The position numbers and the translations under genes were made by a program. From Symbiodinium natans (Eukaryota; Sar; Dinophyceae; Suessiales; Symbiodiniaceae): 64,000 nucleotides of DNA. Below the pieces are notes generated by a model that searched no databases, was not told where the DNA came from, and saw only the letters and a list, made by a program, of their open reading frames with translations. The stretch covers positions 170,001-234,000 of the forward strand of contig CAJNDS010002140.1 of assembly GCA_905221605.1 (NCBI GenBank). The letters are read 5' to 3'. Shown piece by piece: positions 54,415 through 64,000 of this stretch (position 1 is its first letter; every line of letters begins with the position of its first letter).

Positions 54415-57400
54415 ATGCCGCCCAAGAAGAAGGTCGAAGAGGAAGCGGTTGAATGGGCCCCTGCTTTCTAGGTTGACCAAAGCCTTCAAGACGGAGCCCA
54501 AATGGTTCCGTTGGCATTTGCCTTCACATGCATTGACAGGAGGCCGTCGGCCCATGGATGTTGGGCCGCTGGTCCCGCGCACTCAAGGTCGGTCTAGTGG
54601 GCATGCCGAGACTTGCCACATCCAAGGACAGTGACGTCATTCGTTGTGATGTTAAGTACTTGGTCTTGACGCTTCCTTGCTTCAAGTCATGGAGTGTGAT
54701 AGGAAATGACAGGAAGGCGGGCTTTGCCAGACGTGCCGGGAATTTGCCTAGGAACGTCGGGAAGAGTACGCTCTACAATACGTTGAGAGTCCCGGCCGGA
54801 TCAATGTCAAGCCTGTAAGCGCTCAAGACCACGTAGGCATTTCACGAACCATTTGCGCACAACATGTTTCCCAGTAAGATGGATTCCCAAGCTGCACGCG
54901 TCATACAAGGCAAGTCTCATCACTCGAAAACTGCCAACGCGAGGGTCTCGGCCAAGTCTTTTGACAGTCCAGCTTGACATGCAGCTGCACGTCTTCCAAC
55001 TTTGCTAAATGCTGCGAAGCTGGCAACATGGAATTCGTACCGCTGGGGGGGGGGAGGCCGAGAGCCAGTGTAATTTAGTGTAATGTTTCATTCCTTCGGA
55101 ATCCATTTAAGATATGGCCATGTGGAATCCCGAGGTGCCCTTCTGCACGATTGACCCCACCGAGACCAGGGCCTTCTTAGAGGACGAGCGATTTGATTGG
55201 CTGGTCGCGCAGCACAAGCCAAAGAGCGAAGTGAAGGCCCGAGATGGCTTAAGAACACCAATAAGAAAGAGAAAGGGCTAGAGAAGAAGAGCAAGAAGAA
55301 CTGTTCAGTTTTGTGTTTCATGTCTTCATGTCTTCTTTCACGGCTCGACACTGGAGGGCTTTCCATTGACGCCTTGCAAAATCTTGCAAAGCAGCTTTTT
55401 GTTTCTGTCGCCGAATCTTTCTGCGTGGTTCTGTACTTGCTTGTGCTTATGTGATGCTACTTGTTACTACCTGCTGCTTGTTACTTCTTGCACGTGGTGG
55501 CTGTGTCGGACTCGGGATCTATTCTTGCCTCCACCCTGCTGCTCAGGTCCTAGTGCTCGGGTGCGACATCACGCACAGCTACTGTATCCGTGCCTACGAT
55601 AATCGTCACTTGTTTCCGTGTGTTACAGGGTGTCGCATCTTGGCGCAGTTGCCCTCGGAGCCTCGAATTGTTGTTGGCCCCGACGAGCGGCCGAGACGAA
55701 TAGTTGAGCCCTGTATCATGTCTGGTAAACGTGCCTGTCATCATCAAGTCTATCCCTCTTTGTGTCGCAGCTTCGTATCACAGGCGTCTTGTGCAATCTA
55801 TGGGCCACCCGACAACTCATCTCTTGACCCTTTCCAGACCCCAGAGACCCCGCGAGCGTGGACCCCTTCCTCTGTTTCTTGGCTTCGCCTCGGGCGACCG
55901 GTGACCGACATGAAAACTGAAGTAGTGCGGAAGCAGCTGTGAACATGTTGGTAAATGATGCACAGGCGTTTGTCACAGTGGTGGACATTGCCGGCTTGAT
56001 TTCCGGAGCCCACAAAGGCTGTGCCAGGATTGAGGCACCTGGTGTTTTCCTTGTCGCCCTCGCGCGAACTTCAGGCGAAGGCTTGGGCAATGCATTTCTT
56101 TCCCATATTCAGTCCGTGGAGCCGATGCTGCATTTAGAAGATTCGACTGGTGCCGACTGAAAATCCACAACCCTGCACCAATCTGACCCAGGATGGCATT
56201 GTGCACGTCATGCGTGCCTTTGAAGATGACGACGTTATCCATGCGGAAGACACGGTAGACCCTGCTAGACACCCGGTGCAGTTGCAGGCACATGTACTGC
56301 ATGTCAATCCTCAGACTGTGAGCATGAGGTGCGTGACATCAACACCATCTGCAGCGAACTGCGCTTAAAAGACATCAGTTACATGAAGGGCAAGGCCTGA
56401 CAACCGCGGTCGCTTCTGTTTGCTGTAATTGTGGAACAGCAGACCCTGACCGAGTGCGCTGCGCTGCTGGTGCGTATTGCCAGCCGACGCTGCAGCATTC
56501 CTTTTGCCACCCTCCGCATTTTGCCCTGTGCAAGGTCGAGTTCCACAAGAAGAGTCATGCAGCAGCTAGAACCAAGTCGCCCGCTCACCTGAAGACGCAC
56601 GGCCCCAAAGTTAGCAGCATGATCTTCAGACACAGTAGACCCAGCTCGAAGATGCTCATGCATGGCTTGATTGTGCTGTCTGCTTTTCGCGGCTTTGCGG
56701 TAGTGTAGCGTTCAGTCAGGCGGCTTCTGTGAATTGCCCGAAAACTGCATCGCATCCTTTACCTTGGCATCAAGGAAGTGGGAGGACGAGCTGGAAACAA
56801 TGGAAAAAGTTATTGCTTGGCTCGAGGAAGGGAAGGTCCGCTTGCTAGGGGCTGAATTGTGCACAGGGGCATCTGCGGCATTTGTGGCATTTGCGACATA
56901 TGTCTTGGGCTCGGTTGCCAGGATGTCAAGACACTCGGCCACAAGTTGCAAGCCACCCGAAGTCGATGCCCAGCGATGCTCACGCTGGGTAAGCATGGCA
57001 AGCCCAACCTTTTGTTCCTTTGAGGAATGGGATGGACAAGTGGACGACCAAAGTTGCTTGTCATCGCTTGTCGATAAACATCTCCAGATTGTCCATGCTT
57101 GTTCAAGTGCCACTGCTGCGTCAACTAGCGATGACCAAGGACATTGAGTACATCAACGACTACGGCCTGCTTACTGCGAAGCCCTGCATGTACGCAATCA
57201 ACATGAACAAGCTGCTTGTCTTGCATGTCTACGGATGCGATGAAGCATGACAGCACGAACGTAATTGCTTGCACAGCTGAGGAAGGATTTTTGCAGGAAA
57301 AAGCATCTTGGATGTGATGCCGGCATGAACCGGGCCTGCATGCGCCCTGTTCTCCCCCTCGATGCTGAGGAACAAGTTCCTGAAGCCCATCTATGATTGG

Positions 57401-58465
57401 GTACAGGCCAACTCCCCGGGCAGCGCCATGATTCCCTACTGAAGCTAGGTGGCACCATCCGGCAACATGTCAGCAGTGCCAGCATGTTGACAGGATCAGG
57501 CATCGAAAGCGGAACAATCTGAGGCGGCGCCTACGAAGAAGAGTTGCAAGACATGGAGACGGAGGCGGAACGACAGAAGCAACTGACCGAGGATGGTCGC
57601 TTGCCCGGCGACTGTTTTTCAGCCCAAGAGGGAGCTCAGTTTGTGGACCTAAGCAAACATCAAAGTGCACTGCGATGAGTCTTCTTCGACATTCTTCACT
57701 TCTCAGTCCAAGGTGTCGTTAGCGCAATGCCGAAGATGATTACGACAGCCTTCCACATGGTGCAGCTGCTTGAAAACTGCGCAAGAGAGTTGCAGCACCT
57801 GCGGAACTTTTGCATGCAATTCACGAGCTTCATGCGATTGACTTGGAGGTGCACCTGATCAACTTCTTCACAGCGGGGCCTGACGAAGTGAAGGCTTGGA
57901 CGGTCCGCAAGGGATACAAGGCGCTTCTGGGAAGTGCTCCTCCGCAATGTGCTCCGCAATGTGCTCCGCAGATCCCCATGTGCCGCGTCATTCTGCCCCA
58001 GGCACCTCAAGCGGCCGGAGTTATTCATACCGATTTTGAGAAAGGCGCGTGGGGATTTTGATGCGTTATGATACTTCAAAGTTTTTTTTTTTGCGTTGCG
58101 GCGCCCAGATCTTGCGACGAGGCTTCATCATGGCCGAGGTCATGGCCTTCAGTGAGTTGAAGGAGCTTGGCAGCGAAGCAGCAGTGAAGGCTGCGGTTGG
58201 GGGATGTGTAGGAGAGTAGGAGAATCCAGGCTGCGTGGCTCGAAGCTTTCCATGATGCACACGGATGCTTTTATGCTTTGGGTAGGCAGCCGGCAAATAC
58301 CGGCAGGAAGGCAAGCTGTATGAGGCAAGTTGTCTTGCGATGCCCGGCGCCGGTTCGTGACATCCTGACATGTGCCCTTCAACCGGGCTGCTGTGCAGGT
58401 GCAAGATGGGGACGTCATTTTCTTCAAGTTCAACCTGGGCAAGGGAAAGTGATAGGGCAGAGCTG
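54415..58465 (+). CDS. OLA1: Obg-like ATPase 1 (OLA1/YchF family), spliced, essentially complete
   Basis: OLA1 is a cytosolic TRAFAC P-loop ATPase linked to translation and stress. ATG 54415 ([11 protein letters not shown]) is followed by exons: [16 protein letters not shown] (54561-54607); [11 protein letters not shown] (54752-54785), the P-loop; [20 protein letters not shown], then [12 protein letters not shown] (55131-55230); [16 protein letters not shown] (55966-56017); [16 protein letters not shown] (56075-56123), the switch region; [20 protein letters not shown] (56193-56255); [16 protein letters not shown] (56323-56372); [20 protein letters not shown] (56776-56835); [20 protein letters not shown] (57142-57202); [20 protein letters not shown] (57374-57434); [15 protein letters not shown] (57540-57585); [13 protein letters not shown] (57721-57763); [17 protein letters not shown] (57857-57908); [14 protein letters not shown] (58005-58048); [20 protein letters not shown] (58125-58188); and [10 protein letters not shown] (58297-58325) with [12 protein letters not shown] (58397-58435), the TGS domain. 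At least 17 exons occupy 4 kb. Confidence 0.88.
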
Positions 58466-58469
58466 AGTA

Positions 58470-59720
58470 AGCCCTGCAGTCTGCGGCTGCTGGTAGCAAG
58501 TCCTTTCGCGCAAAAGGCTTCTTGAATTCTCGGTGTGGCGACGGCACCGGCAGTTAACGATGCAGGCCACGTGGAACGGCGTGAGTCCACCTTCTCTAGT
58601 CTTCTTGGGTCATGCTTTAAGAATGACTCCAAGATTTGTACAGTTTTGCCCAAAAGCAAGACGGAAAGGAGAGGGCCTGCATATCGCGGAATGTGGAGGT
58701 GGCGCGCGTGGACAGCTGAAAGACGTCGGGGCTGATTTTTAGTCAACTATACATATCCCAGCTTCTGGCTGGTCGCCCTAGTCAGCTTGAAAGCTACTGC
58801 AGAACACGAGGAGCGACTGCCAAGAAGTTTCCGAACTGCCTTGAAAGATTGTGTTTTGCTTCGATTCTTCCCCTGCAGCCATTCAGACTTTTGAGATGGA
58901 AAGAATCATACAGTGTAGCATTGCGTATGTCGCACAATGACGTCGACATGTTCAGACTTCGTCGCGGCGTCATCTTGCGCAGAACTGTTGGCATCTAAGA
59001 ATATCTGGAAGCCTTGAGTTGTGTTGATGCGTCGTGCCCGTCGGTCATGAGTCGATCATGATGCTTTTGGGCCGCGGCGTGGGCCAATGCACTGCCAGGG
59101 TGCTACGCATCTAGGTGGCAAGCCAGCTTGCTCAAAAGGGGAAGGTAGAAGATGGTAGCATGTGAGGCTCCAGCAGCCTCACACATGACAGCTGCCCTGC
59201 TTTCGGGTCGTAAGGCTGTCAAGTTGCTCTTCACCCTTCCAAGATCTTCTGGCATCTTGGACAAAGACTTGCCTTGCCATCCTTGCCTTATGACGCCATT
59301 GAAGACTGGAAGCTAAGGGAAGCTGCAGATATCTTGGGGTTTCCTTGATTCGGACTGGGGGGACGGGTTCTTTACAAATCTGGTTAAGATCCAGCAAGCT
59401 GTCAAGGTCCGCTTCATGCCCTCTACCAGAAAGGCCCATCCGAGACCCTAAACTTTAATGTCAATGTGAATCCGAACACACTCCCGAGGCGCTGTGCATC
59501 CAGCAGAGATGAGAAGAGCCAGGCAGGTCGTCCTTTCTGATTTCTTCTCACGCGAGTTGAGGGTTGGGATGTCTTGAAGGGAAACGAAGAACTTGATAGG
59601 ACTTGTGTGATGGCTCATTGAGGACCCTGCAGCTTCAACGCCGTACCGAGGGAAACGCTCTGTGGAAGGGGATTTGCTCCCCATTGCAGACGCGGAGGAC
59701 CCACGATTGAGCAAGTGGCA
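58470..59720. other. no gene recognised
   Basis: Short frames on both strands without motifs. Minus-strand frames near 59179-59439 and 59448-59714 are not supported by any family feature. Confidence 0.4.
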
Positions 59721-59726
59721 GAATAG

Positions 59727-59837
59727 TTTGGGACGTTCCCCTTTATACTAACTAACAGTCCTTAATAGGGGTTAATCGGGCGTACTATCATCCCTATTCA
59801 GGACTGTTAGTATAATTATCAGGGGGAACATCCCAAA
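59727..59837. mobile_element. 111-bp foldback MITE-like element with 6-bp target-site duplication
   Basis: The element begins TTTGGGACGTTCCCC and ends GGGGGAACATCCCAAA. The arms continue inward as ACTAACAGTCCTTAATAGGG on the left and CCCTATTCAGGACTGTTAGT on the right, so nearly the whole element can fold into one hairpin with a small loop near 59775-59785. GAATAG lies directly on both sides (59721-59726 and 59838-59843), which looks like a target-site duplication. No coding capacity; it would have to be moved by a transposase elsewhere. Confidence 0.75.
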
Positions 59838-60080
59838 GAATAGGTGAACCCGTCATGGCGACATGGTTTGTGACATGTACAGCGCTCCCTTTGCCCTTCG
59901 CTGTGCGCATCGTATGCTTGACCGCCGCTCTGAAAGGCGCCCGAGGATGACCAAGCCTCCAGTGCCTTGGTTGACGCAAGTTGGGGGGAGAGTTTAGTGT
60001 GAGGCTTCAGAACATCGGCTCGACTGAGGCATAGACTCTCGCCTGAGCAATCGGATGCAACTGAAGACCAGCAGCGCCTT

Positions 60081-60196
60081 GGCTGCTAATTGCTTAAGAA
60101 CCCCCCCCCAACAAAAACAATCTCCTTGTAAGGACAATACAGGGGTTTTCATTTTGCATTTTTTGGGGGGATTCTCAAGCAGACAGTAGTTAGCTG
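60081..60196. repeat. imperfect foldback repeat
   Basis: Left arm GCTGCTAATTGCTTAAGAAC, then C9, then AACAAAAA. Right arm TTTTTTGGGGGGATTCTCAAGC, then about TAGTTAGCTGC. The arms pair imperfectly around a 40-bp centre. No clear flanking duplication was seen, so a mobile origin is only possible. Confidence 0.45.
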
Positions 60197-60199
60197 CTG

Positions 60200-63100
60200 G
60201 AATATGACTGCTACCAGTATGCCAGGGATGCAGGGTATGAGCGAATGAGTGTGGACGCGCAGGTCAGCGTTTGGGTTCGACAGAGAACGTCGACGGCATG
60301 TCACTCGAGCGACAAGTTATGCCAGTTCTGCATGGCACTTGTTATGTTCTAGCTTTCTTGCTGAAACTTGCCGGAATGTCAGCTGAGGTATGCGGACATT
60401 CCTTCTGATCGAGTGGAAGACAAGGCCAAACAGCACCTCGATCGCACCAAGGATGGACAGACAATGACGGCTAAACCAAGAAATCGCAATTTGGCAACTT
60501 GACTTCTTCATGAAGCTCATTGACTTCGCGTGCCGACCTGTCAACGCAGGTATCAAGTGCATGACAGCCAGGATCATCTGGATGCCTTTCAAAACGTATA
60601 TCGCCGACTACGGCGGACCGGGCGAGACGAAACAGACAGGGATGTCTCGGACTCACTGTGGAAGGCCGGTATCTGCCCATATCTGCCCAGTTCATGACAG
60701 CTCCAGCCTGAATAAAAGCAGAGGCCATGGAGTACGCGAAAAAGAAGAAAGACAAAGGATGATGACGACATGCCTTCCAGCCCCGTGCTGGCGTAGAAAA
60801 ATGAAAAGGGGACATGCAGCCTATGGCAGAACGAGAGTAAGTGGCATCTCTTCAACGCTTTGAGTGTGTCGTGCTTCTGATTGGCAGATCTCTTGCTGGC
60901 ACCACTTGATGATTTGCCCGGTCCTCGGCCCATGGCTTGGTCTGCAACAAAGCTGGGACGGCAAGCGTAGAGCTCGCTCCTCCCGCTTGGGCTCATGGAT
61001 GCCGGCAGATCCGCACCCTGGCAAGTCAAAGCAAGCTTGGGGAGGGCTCGCAATCAACAACCTATGAGTTCCAGAGACATCAACGAGTGGTACCAATGTC
61101 CTGCACATGCCTTGAGAAGCGAATACATCGTGACGAGGTGGAGTTGCACTAGCAGTGTTCTCTGTAATAAATTGTGTCCGGACCTACCTGTGCACTGCCT
61201 TCAGCGTTCAAGGACATACCAGTAGCCTCTTTTTTCAGGGCCCAGCCGAGAAAAATGTGCAACTACGGACAAGGGGATTGCTAAGCACGTTCCAAGACTT
61301 GGATTGTTCACGAAAGGGCGCCCATGCGGTGAACAATTGCAACTATTGAGAAGCAGGTGGCGGGTACTTCAATGGAGGGCAATTTTGTTTGGTCCTCTAT
61401 TGCGGTGTCTAGTTGTTGCTTGTTCGGTGGTTGTTATTTCCTTCCGTTGTTTTTGTTCGCCGCTGCTTGTGCTTATCCCCTAAAACCAGCCTGCTGGAAT
61501 CGGCCTCAACATCCAGCAGCGCCAAGAAGAGGTCAGAAAACTCCAAAACCAAACACGCACAGCAAACAGAATCGAAACAAACTCAACCTGTCTGAGTGAA
61601 ATGTGCCGTAGGAATTGACAGAAGCGATTGGCCGGATACTTGTCTGACAACATCCGTGACAGTCTGAGGACGCAAGTTGCGCAACCGCCAAAGCGCGGGC
61701 CCGTGCACCATGCCGATGCGGAGCAACTTCCTAGAGCTTTGCACATGGCGCGAAGGCTGTATTTCGTTAGAGACTCTGGTTGATAAGTTTGTTACGGTTT
61801 GTTGATGCTGTGCTGCGTATGTTGCTGGCTTGTCGGGGGCTTCGGATCAGGCGGTCCGGCCGGGGAGACGGCGTTCACATCGCTTGTGCCTTCAGAGTGT
61901 GTTCAGCGTGCCATGGCTTGCATCGTCGCTCCATTGTGTGCAATGCAGTCTAGGCACCGTACATTCCTCGCAAATCAAGGAGAAGAAAAGAAGCTGAGAT
62001 GGACCCCCCACATGAAGATGATGCGCAACATCATGGCTGGGCGCGGCTCCACCTTGGGTCAGCCCTTGCCAGGGCCCTGCCACGCCCATGCTGATCGTGA
62101 AATTGATGGGGAAATGCTTCCGTTGTTTCCGCATCGTATAGTTCAGGTCCAGGCTTCTGGCTGAGAGATCCCGTTTGACGGATTCCGAGATCGCACAGAC
62201 GAAGGTCACTTTACAGCAGCTTCCAAATCCTTTAAAGCTAATTTAAATCGGGCGTTAAAGCCCATGAAACGATACTCGCCTCTCAGGTCAAGCAGGTTCA
62301 GACTACGGAGTTGGGCCGCTTCAAACGTCCGAGTCTTCTTAGATCAAATTCACCCTTGGCTGGGCGACTTGCACGCAGAAGCATCGGCAGTTCTTGACCA
62401 ATGTCGTCCTGTGGTCGACGTACGTTTTCCCATAAGCTGCGCGGCATATTCCTTCCAAGTTTTCCCGAAAGAACTTAAGGGGAACAGCAGGACTGTTAAC
62501 CCAGAAGCCGATTCTTAAGAACCGGGACCCCACCTTATCATGCTTTCAGCACCAAGAAAACCCGTGGAGGCCGTGATTTTTGCCGCGACGCAAGCTCACA
62601 TCACGTCTATATGCCTCCTGTACAATGCAGCTGCTGTACTCCCCTGTTCCAGTCCGAAGCACTGAGAATGCCGAAGAAGCTGAGCATTCTGAAACTGACT
62701 TGCAGTCTGCACGATCGTCGTTTGGGATTCGTGGTGATTGAAGGAAGTACTTGATTTGGGCCGGGCGTCGTGTTGCCAGCGGCTTCGCCACCCCCTTTCA
62801 CCTGGAATGTTCCCCAGTCCTTCCCCCATTGCAGAACCAACCTCTCCGATTCTCCGACTAACAAAGCCAAAGCCATATAAAGCCATTTTGGCACCGGGTT
62901 GACACTACCGCTGCTTCCGGAGGTCCAGTCCTCTGGTCATTGCACACACCCAAACCAAGCGGCGGACGTAACTTGAACAACTGGCGCTCCGTTTACAAGA
63001 TCCGGATTGCCCGCTGACAAGACTTTACTACTGCTTATTCCTCCGCGCCGCTTGGTGCCTCAGCACTGCATGCAGGGATGCCAGGCGCTTCATGACACAA

Positions 63101-63340
63101 GACAGCTACGCTCAGAAAGCACGAGCACTTACACGAGACTGCAAATTTCCGTCTGAGGAAGTCCCTGGCTGGGCTGAAGCACCGGAAGAGCGTCTCTGCA
63201 GGCCCAGCATCGTTCGGAAAACGCCGTAAACAGTCCAAATGCCAAAGGCGGGCAACTCGGTAGCCAAGCGCACCCAAGCATCAGGCCCCATCCAGGCTCG
63301 GAATTGAGCTTCGTTTAGATCTAGCATGATCTAGCAGTCC
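60200..63340. other. no recognised gene; a few candidate exons
   Basis: Possible + strand exons are about 60505-60640 (MKLIDFACRPVNAGIKCMTA, then RIIWMPFKTYIADYG), about 60885-60945 (DLLLAPLDDLPGPRPMAW), about 61070-61135 (SSRDINEWYQCPAHALRSEY) and about 61880-62010 (ECVQRAMACIVAPLCA). None matches a family I know. Minus-strand frames are no better. Confidence 0.3.
62881..62892 (+). other. 12-nt match to the core of the dinoflagellate spliced leader
   Basis: AGCCATTTTGGC matches the middle of the conserved 22-nt DinoSL (CCGTAGCCATTTTGGCTCAAG), but the flanking bases do not. Such relics mark genes re-inserted from trans-spliced mRNA. The match is short and may be chance. Confidence 0.25.
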
Positions 63341-63396
63341 TAGCACCGCTCAACTTGGATGCAAATCTTTCAGCTGCTTGTCGTGCCTCTTTCTGC

Positions 63397-63945
63397 TGCC
63401 ATTCAGGCTCCGACTTCTGGGACAAGTTCGAAAAGCAAGAGGCGATTGAGGCGGCTGAGCCATCCCGAGCGGAATCGCCGACACCGGCCAATACACAGGA
63501 AGTCAACTCGACTCTCACCCCAAGAGAGCTTGATAACGATGACAACGAAGAAGATGGCGGAGGCGAGTTGGGAGGAGCCTTGCGTGTGCCTGCTGAGTGT
63601 GTTGGGACATGGCGTTGGCTTCCAAGATGCGATGTGCGGTCAGGAGCTTGCCCGTCTGCAAGCAGCGATGATGCGGAAGAAGCGCTTTACCAAGTTAAGG
63701 ACTCCGTGACTCCGTGCTCGTGTGTTGCAGATGCTTTACGCAGCGTCGAGACTGTGTTGAGGAGGCGGAAGCAGGAGCTGGCGAGCCAGACAAATCACTA
63801 ATGGAACGCCGGCAGGTGTCGATTCCGGCGATTCTTTCCAGACGTGAAACCCATGACGGCGCCTGGAATGCAGCTCCCGTTCCTTCCAGCCTTCCCAAGA
63901 CATACGTATTTCAGACCCCCATGCTCCATCGCAGTGGGAAGTAGA
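63397..63945 (+). CDS. unrecognised acidic/coiled-coil protein, spliced, near right edge
   Basis: After an acceptor-like ...CATTCAG (63408) a frame reads GSDFWDKFEKQEAIEAAEPS, then RAESPTPANTQEV and an Asp/Glu-rich end (NDDNEEDGG) to about 63560. A second block in another frame (about 63635-63705) reads CGQELARLQAAMMRKKRFTK, a basic helix. A third (about 63760-63942) reads EAEAGAGEPDKSLMERRQVS, then IPAILSRRETHDGAWN and ends at TAG. The pieces resemble a regulatory or scaffold protein with an acidic linker. No domain was named; the gene may continue outside the visible exons. Confidence 0.4.
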
Positions 63946-64000
63946 ACCGCATCATGCATCAAGCCACACCACTCCCCACTCCGAGAGACAGTCCCAGGCA

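Noticed and set aside
1-64000. tRNA, rRNA or bacterial operon features
   Set aside because: No cloverleaf with a proper T-loop (GGTTCGAATCC-type) was found on inspection, and no rRNA-like sequence was recognised. Ribosome-binding-site logic does not apply to this intron-rich nuclear DNA. A covariance-model search would be the decisive test for tRNAs.

Overview
The window looks like nuclear DNA of a photosynthetic dinoflagellate, probably a Symbiodiniaceae or Suessiales relative. Four signs support this. (1) Recognisable proteins are split into many tiny exons, with introns of about 50-150 nt that start with GC or GA as well as GT and usually end AG|G. (2) All recognised genes read on the + strand. 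(3) Degenerate CCCTAAA (TTTAGGG-type) repeats are scattered inside the window. (4) Two ribosomal protein S4-like genes carry a bipartite leader (signal peptide, then an F-V-S-P or F-I-A-P motif, then a second hydrophobic segment) of the kind used for the peridinin plastid. Because exons are short, most genes had to be recognised by joining motifs across frames. Spans are therefore approximate outer limits of visible exons, not exact gene models.

Layout, 0-21 kb: a bestrophin-type anion channel (about 0.26-1.7 kb) with telomere-like repeats in an intron; an acidic, internally repeated protein (3.5-5.1 kb); an unrecognised helical protein (5.3-6.0 kb); a BMT5-like (DUF2431) SAM-dependent methyltransferase (6.2-7.9 kb); a sperm-tail PG-rich repeat protein (11.1-11.5 kb); an alpha/beta hydrolase (12.45-14.5 kb); gene-poor DNA to 18 kb; unrecognised exons at 18-20.2 kb; and GC-rich tandem repeats near 21 kb.

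Layout, 21-43.7 kb: a coiled-coil protein (21.8-23.1 kb), a PAN/Apple-domain protein (24.9-25.4 kb), a phytanoyl-CoA dioxygenase family protein (26.6-27.7 kb), a mitochondrial carrier fragment (29.3-29.6 kb), a long LRRC49-like leucine-rich-repeat gene (30.7-36.8 kb), a block of two satellites bounded by inverted repeats (37.9-40.4 kb), and a second mitochondrial carrier (41.2-43.7 kb).

Layout, 43.8-64 kb: two nearly identical intronless plastid-type rps4 genes in tandem (43.84-46.58 kb), a phosphatidylserine decarboxylase gene (49.3-53.0 kb), an Obg-like ATPase OLA1 gene (54.4-58.5 kb), two foldback elements (59.7 and 60.1 kb), gene-poor DNA, and a partial acidic/coiled-coil gene at the right end.

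The genes do not form an operon or one pathway; they are housekeeping and cilium- or organelle-related genes in a one-way array. The most unusual points are the rps4 pair, which share their coding sequence but have unrelated signal peptides; a 17-nt microexon carrying the phosphatidylserine decarboxylase self-cleavage motif; a 101-bp satellite whose central segment occurs in both orientations; and a 111-bp foldback element with a 6-bp target-site duplication.
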